Assembly: GCF_003574295.1 (NCBI RefSeq)
Contig: NZ_BHGK01000001.1
Location: 1,550,001-1,614,000, forward strand
Direction of reading: 5' to 3'
Origin: Mediterraneibacter butyricigenes
GTDB taxonomy: Bacteria > Bacillota > Clostridia > Lachnospirales > Lachnospiraceae
Length of the DNA: 64,000 bases
Under the pieces are notes generated by a model. That model saw only the letters and a program-made list of their open reading frames with translations. It was not told where the DNA came from and searched no databases. Of the stretch, positions 34,409 through 43,517 are shown one piece after another. The stretch's first letter is position 1. Every line of letters begins with the position of its first letter. The translations under genes and the position numbers were made by a program.

Positions 34409-34630
34409 TTAGGCAAACAGAATAAGTGCAACACCTGTGATAAGCAGAACTATACCAACAACAAACTCTATCATTCCCACTTTCTTTGCGTATTCTTCTT
34501 TCTTCCGACCGGCTTTGAAATCCGCCTCAAAACCGTTGATAAGATTGTATTTCTTTTTAAAGTAAATGAAGTATCCAAACAGAAGGAATGCCAATCCCAG
34601 AACTACAGCCAATACCTTTAGGAATATCAT
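34409..34630 (-). CDS. DUF3784 small membrane protein
   Basis: A 73-residue protein with two membrane helices (about residues 3-24 and 50-72) joined by the conserved loop KKKYNLINGFEADFKAGRK, the mark of DUF3784. The function is unknown. It is the only minus-strand gene in the left part of the second ICE, and may be chromosomal-type cargo. GGAGGTG precedes the ATG. Confidence 0.75.
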   Translation of the reverse strand: MIFLKVLAVVLGLAFLLFGYFIYFKKKYNLINGFEADFKAGRKKEEYAKKVGMIEFVVGIVLLITGVALILFA

Positions 34631-34819
34631 ATAAACACCTCCACAAAAAATTCAAATTTGTCTTTCTCTTAATTTCCTATTATACACCAAAATTATGAAT
34701 ATTTCTACCCGCCGTCTATTGACCTCAATTAAGAGGAAAGTAGGTGGCTTTTTTTGTTAGCAAAAAAATTTTCAAGAAATTTTGAAAAAACACCCCCCAA
34801 AAACGCTCTCCCATTTCAA

Positions 34820-35213
34820 ACAAGTGAAGGGGTTAATTCCGAGCCACGAAAAGGTCAGCCCTTTCACTTGTATTTTGACAACTGAATAAACCATTCACTA
34901 AGACTTTAATTCTGATGATTTTAGCCACCTTATCGGGTACGCCGTGACTTCTGCATTGCAGAACAGCGAGAACTCCCGGTATAGGTAACAGGTTGCCCCT
35001 GTTACGGCGATGACAGTCAGAAGGATAATGATACTTCTCTACGGAGCTGGCGGAGTACCCGGCAGAGGTGAAATTCCTATGATACAGATTAGCAGTCTGT
35101 TCCTTAGTGACTTCCCGTGAGCTTATTGCTCGGCAAGGGGTGTTGAGAACAAATATTGCCCGACCGGTTAGGAAATGAGCCGGTCAAGTACATAGCCATA
35201 CTGCGATGGCTAT
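34820..35213 (+). ncRNA. Hairpin-rich leader before parA, candidate structured RNA
   Basis: Six foldable units lie in 390 bases without a gene: ACAAGTGAA/TTCACTTGT (34820-34871), GTAACAGG/CCTGTTAC (34985-35005), AGAAG/CTTCT near 35020, GAGC/GCTC near 35120, GACCGG/CCGGTC (35162-35185) and ATAGCCAT/ATGGCTAT (35192-35213). The last ends 13 bases before the parA ribosome site. A TTGACA at 34874 could start transcription. A regulatory leader, a partition site or an origin are all possible. Confidence 0.5.
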
Positions 35214-35240
35214 GAATTTCACGAAAGGAGGACGCACAAA

Positions 35241-36065
35241 GTGTCGAACTGCAAAACGATTGCGATATGCAATCAAAAAGGCGGAGTTGGAAAGACGACC
35301 ACTACGGTAAACCTCGGCGTCGGTCTTGCAATGCAGGGAAAGAAAGTGCTGCTCATAGACGCAGACCCACAGGGCGACTTAACCACTTGTCTCGGTTGGC
35401 AGGATACAGACAACTTGGGTATCACGCTTGCAACGAAACTCACAGATGTCATAAATGAAACGATGAATGACCCTACGGTCGGTATTCTGCACCACGACGA
35501 AGGTGTTGACCTTATTCCGGCAAACCTTGAGCTTTCAGCAATGGAGTTTAACCTTGTCAACGCAATGAGCAGAGAGACGGCATTGAGAAACTATCTCAGC
35601 GAAGTGAAGGAGAAATACGACTATATCTTAATAGATTGTATGCCTTCCCTCGGAATGGTAACAATCAATGCTCTATCTGCGGCAGACAGCGTAATAATTC
35701 CTGTTCAGGCTCAGTATTTACCGGCAAAAGGTATGACGCAGCTTGTTCAGACCATTTCACGAGTTAAGAAGCGTATCAATCCGGGCTTAAAGATTGACGG
35801 TATGCTTCTCACTTTGGTGGATAGCCGTACCAACCTCGCCAAAAGCACGGTAGAAGCTCTGAGAGAGAACTTCGGTAGTCAAATCAAGATGTATCGAACA
35901 TATATCCCGATTGCCGTAAAAGCCGCAGAGACTTCTTCCAAAGGCAAGAGCATTTTTGCCTACGAACCGGGCAGCACGGTGTCAAAAGCGTACACCGAAT
36001 TTACAAAGGAGGTGTTAGCCGATGGCAGGAAGAAAGAGCGACTTCACTCTCACGAAGCTCGATGA
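35241..36065 (+). CDS. parA: ParA-type partition ATPase
   Basis: A 274-residue Walker-type ATPase: deviant Walker A CNQKGGVGKTTTTVNL, A' LIDADPQGDLTTCLG and Walker B YDYILIDCMPSLGM. GTG start after GAAAGGAGG. Such ParAs keep the excised circular ICE from being lost at division and are typical first genes of Tn1549/CTn elements. It overlaps parB by 44 bases, so the two are co-translated. Confidence 0.93.
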   Translation: MSNCKTIAICNQKGGVGKTTTTVNLGVGLAMQGKKVLLIDADPQGDLTTCLGWQDTDNLGITLATKLTDVINETMNDPTVGILHHDEGVDLIPANLELSAMEFNLVNAMSRETALRNYLSEVKEKYDYILIDCMPSLGMVTINALSAADSVIIPVQAQYLPAKGMTQLVQTISRVKKRINPGLKIDGMLLTLVDSRTNLAKSTVEALRENFGSQIKMYRTYIPIAVKAAETSSKGKSIFAYEPGSTVSKAYTEFTKEVLADGRKKERLHSHEAR

Positions 36066-36966
36066 CTTATTCTCGACGCAGGAACAGAGAGATGAAGAAA
36101 AACTTTCAAAAATCCGAGATATTCCCTTGACTGAGATTGACGATTTCCCCGACCACCCTTTTAAGGTGCGTGATGACGAGGATATGGCACAGCTCATTGA
36201 GAGTATTAAGGAACGAGGGGTAATCACTCCGGCGACGGTAAGGCAGAAAGAGGACGGCAGATACGAACTCATATCGGGACACAGACGAAAGCGAGCCTGT
36301 GAGCTTGCCGGGTTTGATACTCTCCGTTGTGAGGTCGTTGAACTGAACCGAGACGAAGCCACGATTTTAATGGTTGAGAGCAACTACCAAAGGTCGCAGA
36401 TACTTCCCTCGGAAAAAGCCTATGCCTACAAAATGCGTTTGGAAGCATTGAGCAGACAAGGCAAAAGAACAGACCTAACTTCCGACCCAGTGGGTTGGAA
36501 GTCAAGCGGAAAAGAAACAGCACAACTAATTGGAGAGCAGTCGGGTGACAGTCAAACCCAAGTTCGCAGATATATTCGCCTTACAAACCTTGTTCCCGAA
36601 CTTTTGGAATATGTTGATGAGGGGCGAATTAAAATGCGACCGGCGGTTGAATTGTCTTTTCTCGATGAGGACAGTCAGCGTGATGTGGTTGATGAAATCG
36701 ACCTGAACGACGCAACCCCGTCCCACGACCAAACAATCCGTATGCGAAAGTTCTTTGAGGAGGGCAAGCTCACAACCGAAGCAATCCAAGCGATTATGTC
36801 GGAGGAAAAACCAAACCAAAGGGAGAAAATTGTTTTGAGGGGCGATAGGGTTCGACAGCTTATCCCGAAGAATATTCCCATAAGCCAAACGGAGGATTTT
36901 GTGTGCAAGGCATTGGAGCATTACAACAAGTTTCTGCGAAGCAGAGCCGACCGTGACAGCCGATAG
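36022..36966 (+). CDS. parB: ParB-type partition protein
   Basis: A 314-residue DNA-binding partition protein: the ParB/Srx nuclease-like domain with IPLTEIDDFPDHPFKVRDDE, YELISGHRRKRACELAGF and NYQRSQILPSEKAYAYKM, then the HTH part TQVRRYIRLTNLVPELLEYV. It binds a parS site and loads ParA. It is complete and clearly homologous to the broken copy at 21663. A candidate palindromic site follows at 37025-37050. Confidence 0.92.
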   Translation: MAGRKSDFTLTKLDDLFSTQEQRDEEKLSKIRDIPLTEIDDFPDHPFKVRDDEDMAQLIESIKERGVITPATVRQKEDGRYELISGHRRKRACELAGFDTLRCEVVELNRDEATILMVESNYQRSQILPSEKAYAYKMRLEALSRQGKRTDLTSDPVGWKSSGKETAQLIGEQSGDSQTQVRRYIRLTNLVPELLEYVDEGRIKMRPAVELSFLDEDSQRDVVDEIDLNDATPSHDQTIRMRKFFEEGKLTTEAIQAIMSEEKPNQREKIVLRGDRVRQLIPKNIPISQTEDFVCKALEHYNKFLRSRADRDSR

Positions 36967-37024
36967 CCTTCCCCCTTTCTCACACTCTAACCCCTATATA
37001 TACCGGCTATTAACCTGCTGAAAA

Positions 37025-37050
37025 ATATACTCTATCTCCCTTGAGTATAT
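37025..37050. promoter_or_regulatory. Palindrome downstream of parB, possible parS-like site
   Basis: ATATACTC and GAGTATAT are perfect 8-base inverted copies with a 10-base spacer, 59 bases after parB. The rest of 36967-37199 is AT-rich. A partition site is suggested only by position; a weak terminator is the alternative. Confidence 0.35.
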
Positions 37051-37110
37051 CTATCTCTAATAACATATAGCTGTCTATAAAAGGGTTCGCACATTTGGAG
37101 CAAAAGCAAA

Positions 37111-37179
37111 ATGTCTGCTACGATAAAAAGTTCAGCCAATCGCACCTTTGATGTTTTGACCGGTTTTGATTACGATTAA
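37111..37179 (+). CDS. Possible 22-residue peptide
   Basis: ATG with GGAG 10 bases upstream opens a short frame reading MSATIKSSANRTFDVLTGFD and ending TAA. The protein-like composition and ribosome site make translation possible, but length alone cannot exclude chance. Confidence 0.25.
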   Translation: MSATIKSSANRTFDVLTGFDYD

Positions 37180-37199
37180 GGCAGAAAGGAGCGATGGAT

Positions 37200-37904
37200 A
37201 TGAAAAACAGGCTGATACCTTGTGTTCTTGCCTGCCTGATGATTTTCCTCGTAGGTTGTAACGGTAACACAGCCAAAGAAGCTGCACAGGAGATTACGAA
37301 AACAGAGACTTCTTTTCCGGCTGGTAATACCGAAACAGATTCTCAGGAAGAAACGGCAGAAGAACCGGAAAGCACGACAGTTCAGGAAGAAACACCGATT
37401 ACGGCAGAAGAAAGCCAATCAACCGCTGAAAGGCAGACGGTTGCGACTGTTCAGACAAAACCGGCGGAAGAAAAAACGGCTGATACTCCTGCAACCGAAA
37501 AGCCAAAGGCAGAGCCACCGAAGCAGACAACCACGCAGGCTGAACCCGAAAAACAAACGGAACAGCCAAAAGAACAGACAACTGCCGAACAAAAGCCGGT
37601 TGAAAAACCGACTGAAAAGCCGGCAGAACCGAAACCGACAGAGCCGCACAAGCAGACATTCGATGTCAGCCCTTATGTTAGTTACGCAAAAGAGTATGCG
37701 GTAAGCATAGGGCTTTCTCTTGACATCACGGCGACAGAATGTTGGGACAACCCCATATCCGCAAATCCTAACCGAAGCGGTATCAAGTCTGATATTGAAA
37801 GCAGACTGAACCGATACAAGAACAGCGAGGGTTTTACCGCTGTGTGGATATGGACAGAAAAGCTATCCGATACGGATTACAACATCTATATCGGCTACTG
37901 CTAA
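37200..37904 (+). CDS. Lipoprotein with long E/K/P/T linker
   Basis: A 234-residue lipoprotein: signal peptide MKNRLIPCVLACLMIFLVGC with lipobox LVGC. Residues about 25-155 form a low-complexity spacer of Glu, Thr, Pro, Lys and Gln that could span the wall. The C-terminal 80 residues form a compact domain (YAKEYAVSIGLSLDI, ATECWDNP, SRLNRYKNSEGFTAVWIWTE). The function is unknown; its place between parB and the adhesin suggests a surface role. ATG at 37200 has AAAGGAG at good spacing. Confidence 0.75.
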   Translation: MKNRLIPCVLACLMIFLVGCNGNTAKEAAQEITKTETSFPAGNTETDSQEETAEEPESTTVQEETPITAEESQSTAERQTVATVQTKPAEEKTADTPATEKPKAEPPKQTTTQAEPEKQTEQPKEQTTAEQKPVEKPTEKPAEPKPTEPHKQTFDVSPYVSYAKEYAVSIGLSLDITATECWDNPISANPNRSGIKSDIESRLNRYKNSEGFTAVWIWTEKLSDTDYNIYIGYC

Positions 37905-37925
37905 AACAAAATAATTTTAAGCGGA

Positions 37926-37952
37926 CGCACTGAGTAAAATCGGTGCGTTTTT
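37926..37952 (+). terminator. Terminator after the lipoprotein gene
   Basis: CGCAC and GTGCG pair around 12 bases and are followed by TTTTT, just before the GGAGG of the adhesin gene. Confidence 0.6.
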
Positions 37953-37974
37953 GCATTTCAAGGAGGAAAACGCA

Positions 37975-40900
37975 ATGGTTAAAACAAAATTCAAGAAAGC
38001 CGTCTCGCTTATGTTGGCGGCGGTTATGAGCCTTACTGCTTTTACGGGCATTGGGGCAACGACAGCCTTTGCAGCCGTAGGAGAAAAAGCCGATGTGTAC
38101 CTCGTCGATTATCCCCGAAGCGGAGATACCAATAACAACGGCGAATGGGGACACGGCAATCTCAACTATATGAACGGTTGGAAAGGCTTGTCCACAAAAT
38201 ATACAGGACTTCGTGCAATGGGTTCGTATTCGGGCAATATTGCCTACTGTATTGAACCGGGTACAGGTCAGCGGACTGGAGATACTCTCACCGAAAAGGA
38301 CGAGAACTTCTTTAATAACATCAGCCCGAACGGAACGATTTCCGGCGATGACATTCGCCTGCTTATCGGTCGTATCTTGCAGTACGGCTACCGTGGAGGT
38401 ATTTCGACAAGCTGGAAGTCGCAGAATGAAAGCGACGCAAACTGCATCGCACACGCTTATGCCACTCAGATTTTGATTTGGGAAACGATTGTCGGAGAAA
38501 GAGACGCAGGCTTTAATCACGTTTCTACCAGCGGATACAATGCCGTGCTTGAATGTGTAAGCACTGCACACCCACTCCGCAGTAAAATCTTGTCGTACTA
38601 CAACAGTATGGTAACAAGTGTTCAGAATCACACCAAAGTGCCGAGCTTCTGCACAAGGTCAAGCGGTTCTGCAAAGGTAAACGAGCTTGAATGGAACGGA
38701 AGCAAGTATGTTGCTACTCTCACCGATACAAACGGTGTGCTTGGCAATTACAACTTCTCGGCAAACATTGACGGGGTTTCTTTCTCTGTCAGCGGAAACA
38801 AATTGACTGTTTCGATGGAGAAAGCTCCGAGCAAGGAATTTACCATCACAGCCGCAAAAAAGAACGGTGTCCGCAGAGGTGTTGTCGTATGGTCTGACGG
38901 TATCCATCAGAACGGAAACGGCATTCAGGATGTGGTCACTTATGCTCAGGAGGTCAGTGACCCTGTCAGCGGCTTTGTCAAAATGAAGGTAAGCTACGGC
39001 TCTTGTCAGATTGTAAAGACAAGTGAGGACGGAAAGGTTGACGGCATTCAGTTTACCATAAGCGGTAACGGTGTCAATCAGACTGTAACAACCGCAAACG
39101 GCGGTAAATTCCAACTGGATAACCTTATGCCCGGTGTTTACACGGTAACAGAACAGTCTATCGACAAATATGTTCCGCAGGAGGTTCACAGAGTAACTGT
39201 TGTTGCCGGTCAGGTGTCAAAGGTCAATTTCAATAATGTTCTCAAAAGAGGTAATCTTCAGGTCATCAAATCTTCTGAGGATAACTTGGTTGAGGGCGTT
39301 ACCTTCCATCTTTACGGCACATCTCTTTCCGGTATTGCTGTCGATGAGTATGCCGTGACAGATAAGAACGGTGTTGCTTCTTTTGATGATGTGCTTATCA
39401 GCGGCACTACCCCATACACCATTGAGGAAGTGGATACCGCAATCCGTTATGTTGTGCCTGCAAATCAGACCGCACCGATTAACTGGAAAGAAGTAACCAC
39501 AAGAAACTTCACGAACATTCTCAAAAAGTTCAGCGTAACCGTAACAAAGAGCGACCGAGAGGAAGGCACACCGCAGGGCGACGCTACCCTTGCCGGAGCA
39601 GTTTACGGTATCTATAAAGGCGAAACCCTTGTGGACAAGTATGTGACGGATAAGAACGGGCAGTTTACCACAAAGGAATATGTCTGTGATAATGACTGGA
39701 CAATCCGTGAAATCACGCCGTCCGAGGGTTATCTGCTTGATACGACTGTTCACAAGGTCGGTGCTGAACCGCAGCTTTATACGGTGGAACACAATCAGAC
39801 AGCAAATGATGTTACCGAACAGGTTATGAAAGGCAATATCGCCATTATCAAGCACACCGATGACGGCGAAACTCAGATTGAAACACCGGAAAACGGAGCA
39901 ACCTTTGAAATCTATCTCAAATCTTCCGGCAGTTTTGACGCAGCAGAAGAAGATGAAAGAGATGTCATTGTCTGTGATGAAAACGGTTTCGGGCAGACAA
40001 AGGATATGCCTTACGGCGTATATACCGTTCATCAGACCTCCGGTTGGGAAGGTCGTGAGCTGATGAAGAACTTTGATGTGTTCATTGCTCAGGACGGACA
40101 GACCTACCGCTATCTTATCAACAACGCAAACTTTGAAAGCTATATCAAGGTTGTCAAGGTGGACGCAGAAAGCGGTAAAAACATTCCTTATGCCGGTGCA
40201 GGCTTCAAAATCTTTGACCCTGACGGCAATCAGGTAACAATGACCTTCACTTATCCTACTCCGACAACGATTGATACTTTCTACACCGACGCAAACGGAC
40301 AGCTTGTGACACCGGAAAAACTGGAATACGGCAAGGGATATTCTCTTGTAGAAGTTCAGGCTCCTTACGGATATGTGCTTGACAGCACACCGGTGTACTT
40401 TGATGTGGCAGAGGAACATTCTTCCGATGAGGGTGGTATTACCGTGATTAAGGTCGATAAGCCTAATATGGCACAGAAAGGTACAGTCAGCATTGAAAAG
40501 ACCGGCGAGGTGTTTTCAGGGGTAAATATCTCCGGCGTGGAAAACGCCGATGTGATTTATCAGCCTGTCTATGAAGTGAAAGGTCTTGCAGGTGCAGTTT
40601 ATGAGATTAGCGCAGCAGAAGATATTATCACTCCCGACGGTACACTCCGTTATGCAAAGGGCGAGGTAGTAGATACTGTTACCACAGATGAAAACGGACT
40701 TGCCAAGAGTAAGGAGCTTTATCTCGGAAAATATACGGTGGTTGAAATTACTGCACCGGAGGGTATGGTCATCAACAAAGAAGCTCACGATGTTGAGCTG
40801 ACTTATGCCGGTCAGGAAGTGTCTGTAACCGAAACCGCCACAAGCTTTGTAAACGACAGGCAGAAAGTAGCGGTAAGTCTTGAAAAGACTATTGAAAAGA

Positions 40901-42225
40901 ACGACATCTTCAATATCGGCAACGGCGATGAAATGAAGAATATCAGCTTCGGACTTTTCGCCGCAGAAGAACTTGTTTCTGCAAGCGGTACTTCTATTCC
41001 GGCAGACGGACTGATTGAGATTATCTCACTTTCCGAGAACGGCAAGGCTGTTATCAAAACCGACCTTCCTTTCGGAAGCTACTATGTAAAGGAACTTGCC
41101 ACCGATGAGCATTATATCCTTACCGACGCCAAGTATCCGTTCACTTTCAGCTATGCCGGTCAGGATACCGCAAATGTTGAGATTGCGGTCAATGACGGCA
41201 AGCCGATTGAAAACAAGCTCATTTACGGTTCTGTTTCCGGTAAGAAGATTACCGAAAACGGCGAAGCACTGGGAGGTGCTGTAATCGGTCTGTTTAAGGC
41301 TGATGAAACCGAATTTACAAAAGAAAATGCTTTGATGACTGCTACCTCCCAAAAAGACGGTAGCTTTTCTTTTGAGAAAGTACCGTATGGCAACTGGCTT
41401 GTAAGAGAAATCGAGCAGCCGGAGGGCTTCGTGCTTGATGAAACTTCTTATGAAGTTAAAATCTCCGAGGTCGCTCAGGTCATTGAGGTCGAAATCGTCA
41501 ATGAGTATGTTCACGGCAATATCAAGTTGACTAAGGTCGATGAAGATTACCCGGACAACAAGCTGACAGGAGCGACCTTTGAGGTTTACAAAGATGTAAA
41601 CGGCGACGGTAAACTGGATGACGCCGACGAGCTTATCGGAACTCTCTCCGAAACCTCTACCGGTATTTACGAGATGAAGGAACTTCTTTACGGAAAATAC
41701 CTTGTAAGAGAAACCAAAGCACCGGATGGCTTTGAGCTTGATAAGGGTGTGTACTCTGTTTTCATTGAAAAAGATGAAACCACCTACGAGGTAGAAAACA
41801 AAGCCGGCGTCGGCTTTATTAACACAGCTATGAAAGGAAACCTGAAAATCGTTAAAACTTCCTCTGACGGTAAGGTTGAAGGCTTCACTTTCAGAGTTAC
41901 AGGAGTAAACGGTTACGACCGAAGCTTCACGACCGATAAGAACGGCGAAATCATTATCGAGGGACTTCGTATCGGCGATTACACCATTTCCGAGGTTCAG
42001 GATAGTGTTTCTGCTTCCTATGTGCTTCCTGCGGATAAGATTGCAACCGTAAAGGTCGGTTCTACTACCGTTGTGGAAATGCACAATGAGCTGAGAGATA
42101 CACCAAAGACCGGAGATAACAGCAATGTGGGCTTGTGGACGGCACTTGCGGGACTTTCTGCCCTCGGTATTGTCGGCACAGCCGTTGTTGCGTACAGAAA
42201 AAAGAAGAAGGAGGACAATGAGTAA
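37975..42225 (+). CDS. Large SpaA-type thioester adhesin with sortase signal
   Basis: A 1416-residue cell-wall protein. It has a signal peptide (to TTAFAAVG) and a thioester domain with Cys in NIAYCIEPGTGQ and Gln in AYATQILIWETI. About nine SpaA/Cna-B-type isopeptide domains follow, recurring as lysine-rich strands such as CQIVKTSEDGKVDGIQFTI and ending motifs of the type APDGFELDKG. The sortase motif is TPKTG, followed by a membrane helix and KKKKEDNE. The rod-like repeat stack holds the covalent-binding tip away from the cell. Role: adhesion to host or mating partner. Confidence 0.93.
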   Translation: MVKTKFKKAVSLMLAAVMSLTAFTGIGATTAFAAVGEKADVYLVDYPRSGDTNNNGEWGHGNLNYMNGWKGLSTKYTGLRAMGSYSGNIAYCIEPGTGQRTGDTLTEKDENFFNNISPNGTISGDDIRLLIGRILQYGYRGGISTSWKSQNESDANCIAHAYATQILIWETIVGERDAGFNHVSTSGYNAVLECVSTAHPLRSKILSYYNSMVTSVQNHTKVPSFCTRSSGSAKVNELEWNGSKYVATLTDTNGVLGNYNFSANIDGVSFSVSGNKLTVSMEKAPSKEFTITAAKKNGVRRGVVVWSDGIHQNGNGIQDVVTYAQEVSDPVSGFVKMKVSYGSCQIVKTSEDGKVDGIQFTISGNGVNQTVTTANGGKFQLDNLMPGVYTVTEQSIDKYVPQEVHRVTVVAGQVSKVNFNNVLKRGNLQVIKSSEDNLVEGVTFHLYGTSLSGIAVDEYAVTDKNGVASFDDVLISGTTPYTIEEVDTAIRYVVPANQTAPINWKEVTTRNFTNILKKFSVTVTKSDREEGTPQGDATLAGAVYGIYKGETLVDKYVTDKNGQFTTKEYVCDNDWTIREITPSEGYLLDTTVHKVGAEPQLYTVEHNQTANDVTEQVMKGNIAIIKHTDDGETQIETPENGATFEIYLKSSGSFDAAEEDERDVIVCDENGFGQTKDMPYGVYTVHQTSGWEGRELMKNFDVFIAQDGQTYRYLINNANFESYIKVVKVDAESGKNIPYAGAGFKIFDPDGNQVTMTFTYPTPTTIDTFYTDANGQLVTPEKLEYGKGYSLVEVQAPYGYVLDSTPVYFDVAEEHSSDEGGITVIKVDKPNMAQKGTVSIEKTGEVFSGVNISGVENADVIYQPVYEVKGLAGAVYEISAAEDIITPDGTLRYAKGEVVDTVTTDENGLAKSKELYLGKYTVVEITAPEGMVINKEAHDVELTYAGQEVSVTETATSFVNDRQKVAVSLEKTIEKNDIFNIGNGDEMKNISFGLFAAEELVSASGTSIPADGLIEIISLSENGKAVIKTDLPFGSYYVKELATDEHYILTDAKYPFTFSYAGQDTANVEIAVNDGKPIENKLIYGSVSGKKITENGEALGGAVIGLFKADETEFTKENALMTATSQKDGSFSFEKVPYGNWLVREIEQPEGFVLDETSYEVKISEVAQVIEVEIVNEYVHGNIKLTKVDEDYPDNKLTGATFEVYKDVNGDGKLDDADELIGTLSETSTGIYEMKELLYGKYLVRETKAPDGFELDKGVYSVFIEKDETTYEVENKAGVGFINTAMKGNLKIVKTSSDGKVEGFTFRVTGVNGYDRSFTTDKNGEIIIEGLRIGDYTISEVQDSVSASYVLPADKIATVKVGSTTVVEMHNELRDTPKTGDNSNVGLWTALAGLSALGIVGTAVVAYRKKKKEDNE

Positions 42226-42314
42226 TGGACGCTAAAACAATCGTAGCAGTTGTATTAGTCGCCTTTATTATCGGCGGCTTTATCTTCTTGCAGATTAAGA
42301 ACAGAAAGAAATAA
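42225..42314 (+). CDS. 29-residue single-TM peptide
   Basis: ATG overlaps the adhesin TAA by one base (TAATG). It encodes MDAKTIVAVVLVAFIIGGF and a basic end KNRKK: one membrane helix and nothing else. GGAGG lies 13 bases upstream. It is translationally coupled to the adhesin and followed by a strong terminator, so it may assist export or anchoring of the adhesin. Confidence 0.6.
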   Translation: MDAKTIVAVVLVAFIIGGFIFLQIKNRKK

Positions 42315-42315
42315 G

Positions 42316-42360
42316 GAACGCTTGTGTGGGCGGAGTGAAAACTTCGCCCACCGTTCTTTT
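42316..42360 (+). terminator. Terminator of the adhesin operon
   Basis: Outer GAACG/CGTTC and inner GTGGGCG/CGCCCAC stems are followed by TTTT. Confidence 0.75.
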
Positions 42361-42373
42361 ACGGAGGTGCATT

Positions 42374-42667
42374 ATGAATAAGCAAAAGACGGTTGACAGC
42401 AAGGTGCTTGCAATACTCAGAGAATGCCCCGAAACGAGGTATGACGATATGCAGCTTATCCTTTGCTATTACAACCGATACAGCTATATGAGAGTCGGAG
42501 ATTTACCGCTTGAGGATATAGTCAACAACTATAAAGGCTACGGCTTGCCGTGCTTTGAGACTATCCGCAGAGCAAGACAGAGAGTGCAATCCCTATTTCC
42601 CGAACTGTCAAGGCAGTGCAGTGGCTGCGACTGCGGAAACATCAGAATTGTGATTGAAGTAAGCTGA
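42374..42667 (+). CDS. Conserved ICE protein, unknown function
   Basis: A 97-residue protein with helical character. The segment DLPLEDIVNNYKGYGLPCFE followed by TIRRARQRVQSLFPEL resembles a helix-turn-helix used in the early genes of such ICEs. Four cysteines cluster near the C terminus (CSGCDCGN), possibly a metal site. GGAGGTG precedes the ATG. It starts the long transfer operon after the terminator. Confidence 0.6.
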   Translation: MNKQKTVDSKVLAILRECPETRYDDMQLILCYYNRYSYMRVGDLPLEDIVNNYKGYGLPCFETIRRARQRVQSLFPELSRQCSGCDCGNIRIVIEVS

Positions 42668-42676
42668 GGTGTGGAT

Positions 42677-43270
42677 ATGAACGAGGGAAAAAGAAAAATC
42701 GGTGAATACACTGTTCTTTGCTCGGTCAATGTGGGCGAAAAGGAAGTTATCTTGGCTTCCAATGAGCAAAGTACAAACGGCGATAAATTTATGTGCGGCT
42801 TTGCAGAGCGAAACGACCTGTTTGAACTGTGTTCGGAATGTATGGTAAGCGATGACTATATCGAAATCGTACACCTTTTCGGAAGCCGTGTGGCAAATGA
42901 AGCGGAGCTTTTCAAGGAACAGGTCGAAAAACTGGATATTCCAATCACACTCATAACAGAAGCCGACTGTATCCCCGACCACTATTCCAAAGACATCAAC
43001 GGCAAAATCATAGCCATTGACCCCAAGGTATTAAAGCCTGAATTTCAGAGAGCCGACAGACAGCTCTACTATGTTACAGGTGGTTTCGGTGCGTCGGCAA
43101 ACAGCCGTGGAAGTGCCGTGTTTTGTACCAATCTTCACACCGGCAAATCAACCCGATATGAAAGAATGGATGTTATGGGCGAAATAAAGCCTGAGCGTCT
43201 GCCTGAATGGGCAAAGGAAAAGGCACAAGAGCTTTCAAACAAGAAGCGAAATAAAGACAAAGAACGATAA
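42677..43270 (+). CDS. Hypothetical ICE protein
   Basis: A 197-residue protein not recognised. The N-terminal half has KIGEYTVLCSVNVGEKEVIL and a cysteine-containing strand; the C-terminal half shows QLYYVTGGFGASANSRGSAV and a charged end. The strand GGFGASANSRGSAVFC recalls a small beta domain seen in several ICE accessory proteins. ATG at 42677 follows GAGGTG. It lies 9 bases after the previous gene in the same operon. Confidence 0.6.
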   Translation: MNEGKRKIGEYTVLCSVNVGEKEVILASNEQSTNGDKFMCGFAERNDLFELCSECMVSDDYIEIVHLFGSRVANEAELFKEQVEKLDIPITLITEADCIPDHYSKDINGKIIAIDPKVLKPEFQRADRQLYYVTGGFGASANSRGSAVFCTNLHTGKSTRYERMDVMGEIKPERLPEWAKEKAQELSNKKRNKDKER

Positions 43271-43283
43271 GGAGGACAAAGCA

Positions 43284-43517
43284 ATGAAGGAAAATTTCAC
43301 TTTTCAGCAAAAGACAAAGCTTCTGACGAAACTGTTTGACGCAGGCTGCAATACCGAAAAGAAATTGCAGCAGCTCGACATGGAGAGCATTTTGAAAATT
43401 CCGGGTATCACTATTCCGGATATGAGTCTGATTATCGAGTTTCAGAAGCAGACCAAAGCCAATAAGCTGTTCTCTTATTTGGGAGGTGGCACTGATGAGC
43501 AGGCAGGAACAGAATGA
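43284..43517 (+). CDS. Hypothetical small ICE protein
   Basis: A 77-residue helical protein: FTFQQKTKLLTKLFDAGCNT, then LDMESILKIPGITIPDMSLI. GGAGG lies 9 bases before the ATG, and its end overlaps the next gene by 23 bases, which suggests coupled translation. No family could be assigned. Confidence 0.6.
   Translation: MKENFTFQQKTKLLTKLFDAGCNTEKKLQQLDMESILKIPGITIPDMSLIIEFQKQTKANKLFSYLGGGTDEQAGTE

Noticed and set aside
37399-37659. Several antisense and alternative frames in the lipoprotein gene
   Set aside because: They arise from the low-complexity E/K/P/T linker and have no ribosome sites.
39217-40419. 400-codon open frame on the minus strand
   Set aside because: Antisense of the repetitive SpaA adhesin; such repeats keep other frames open.
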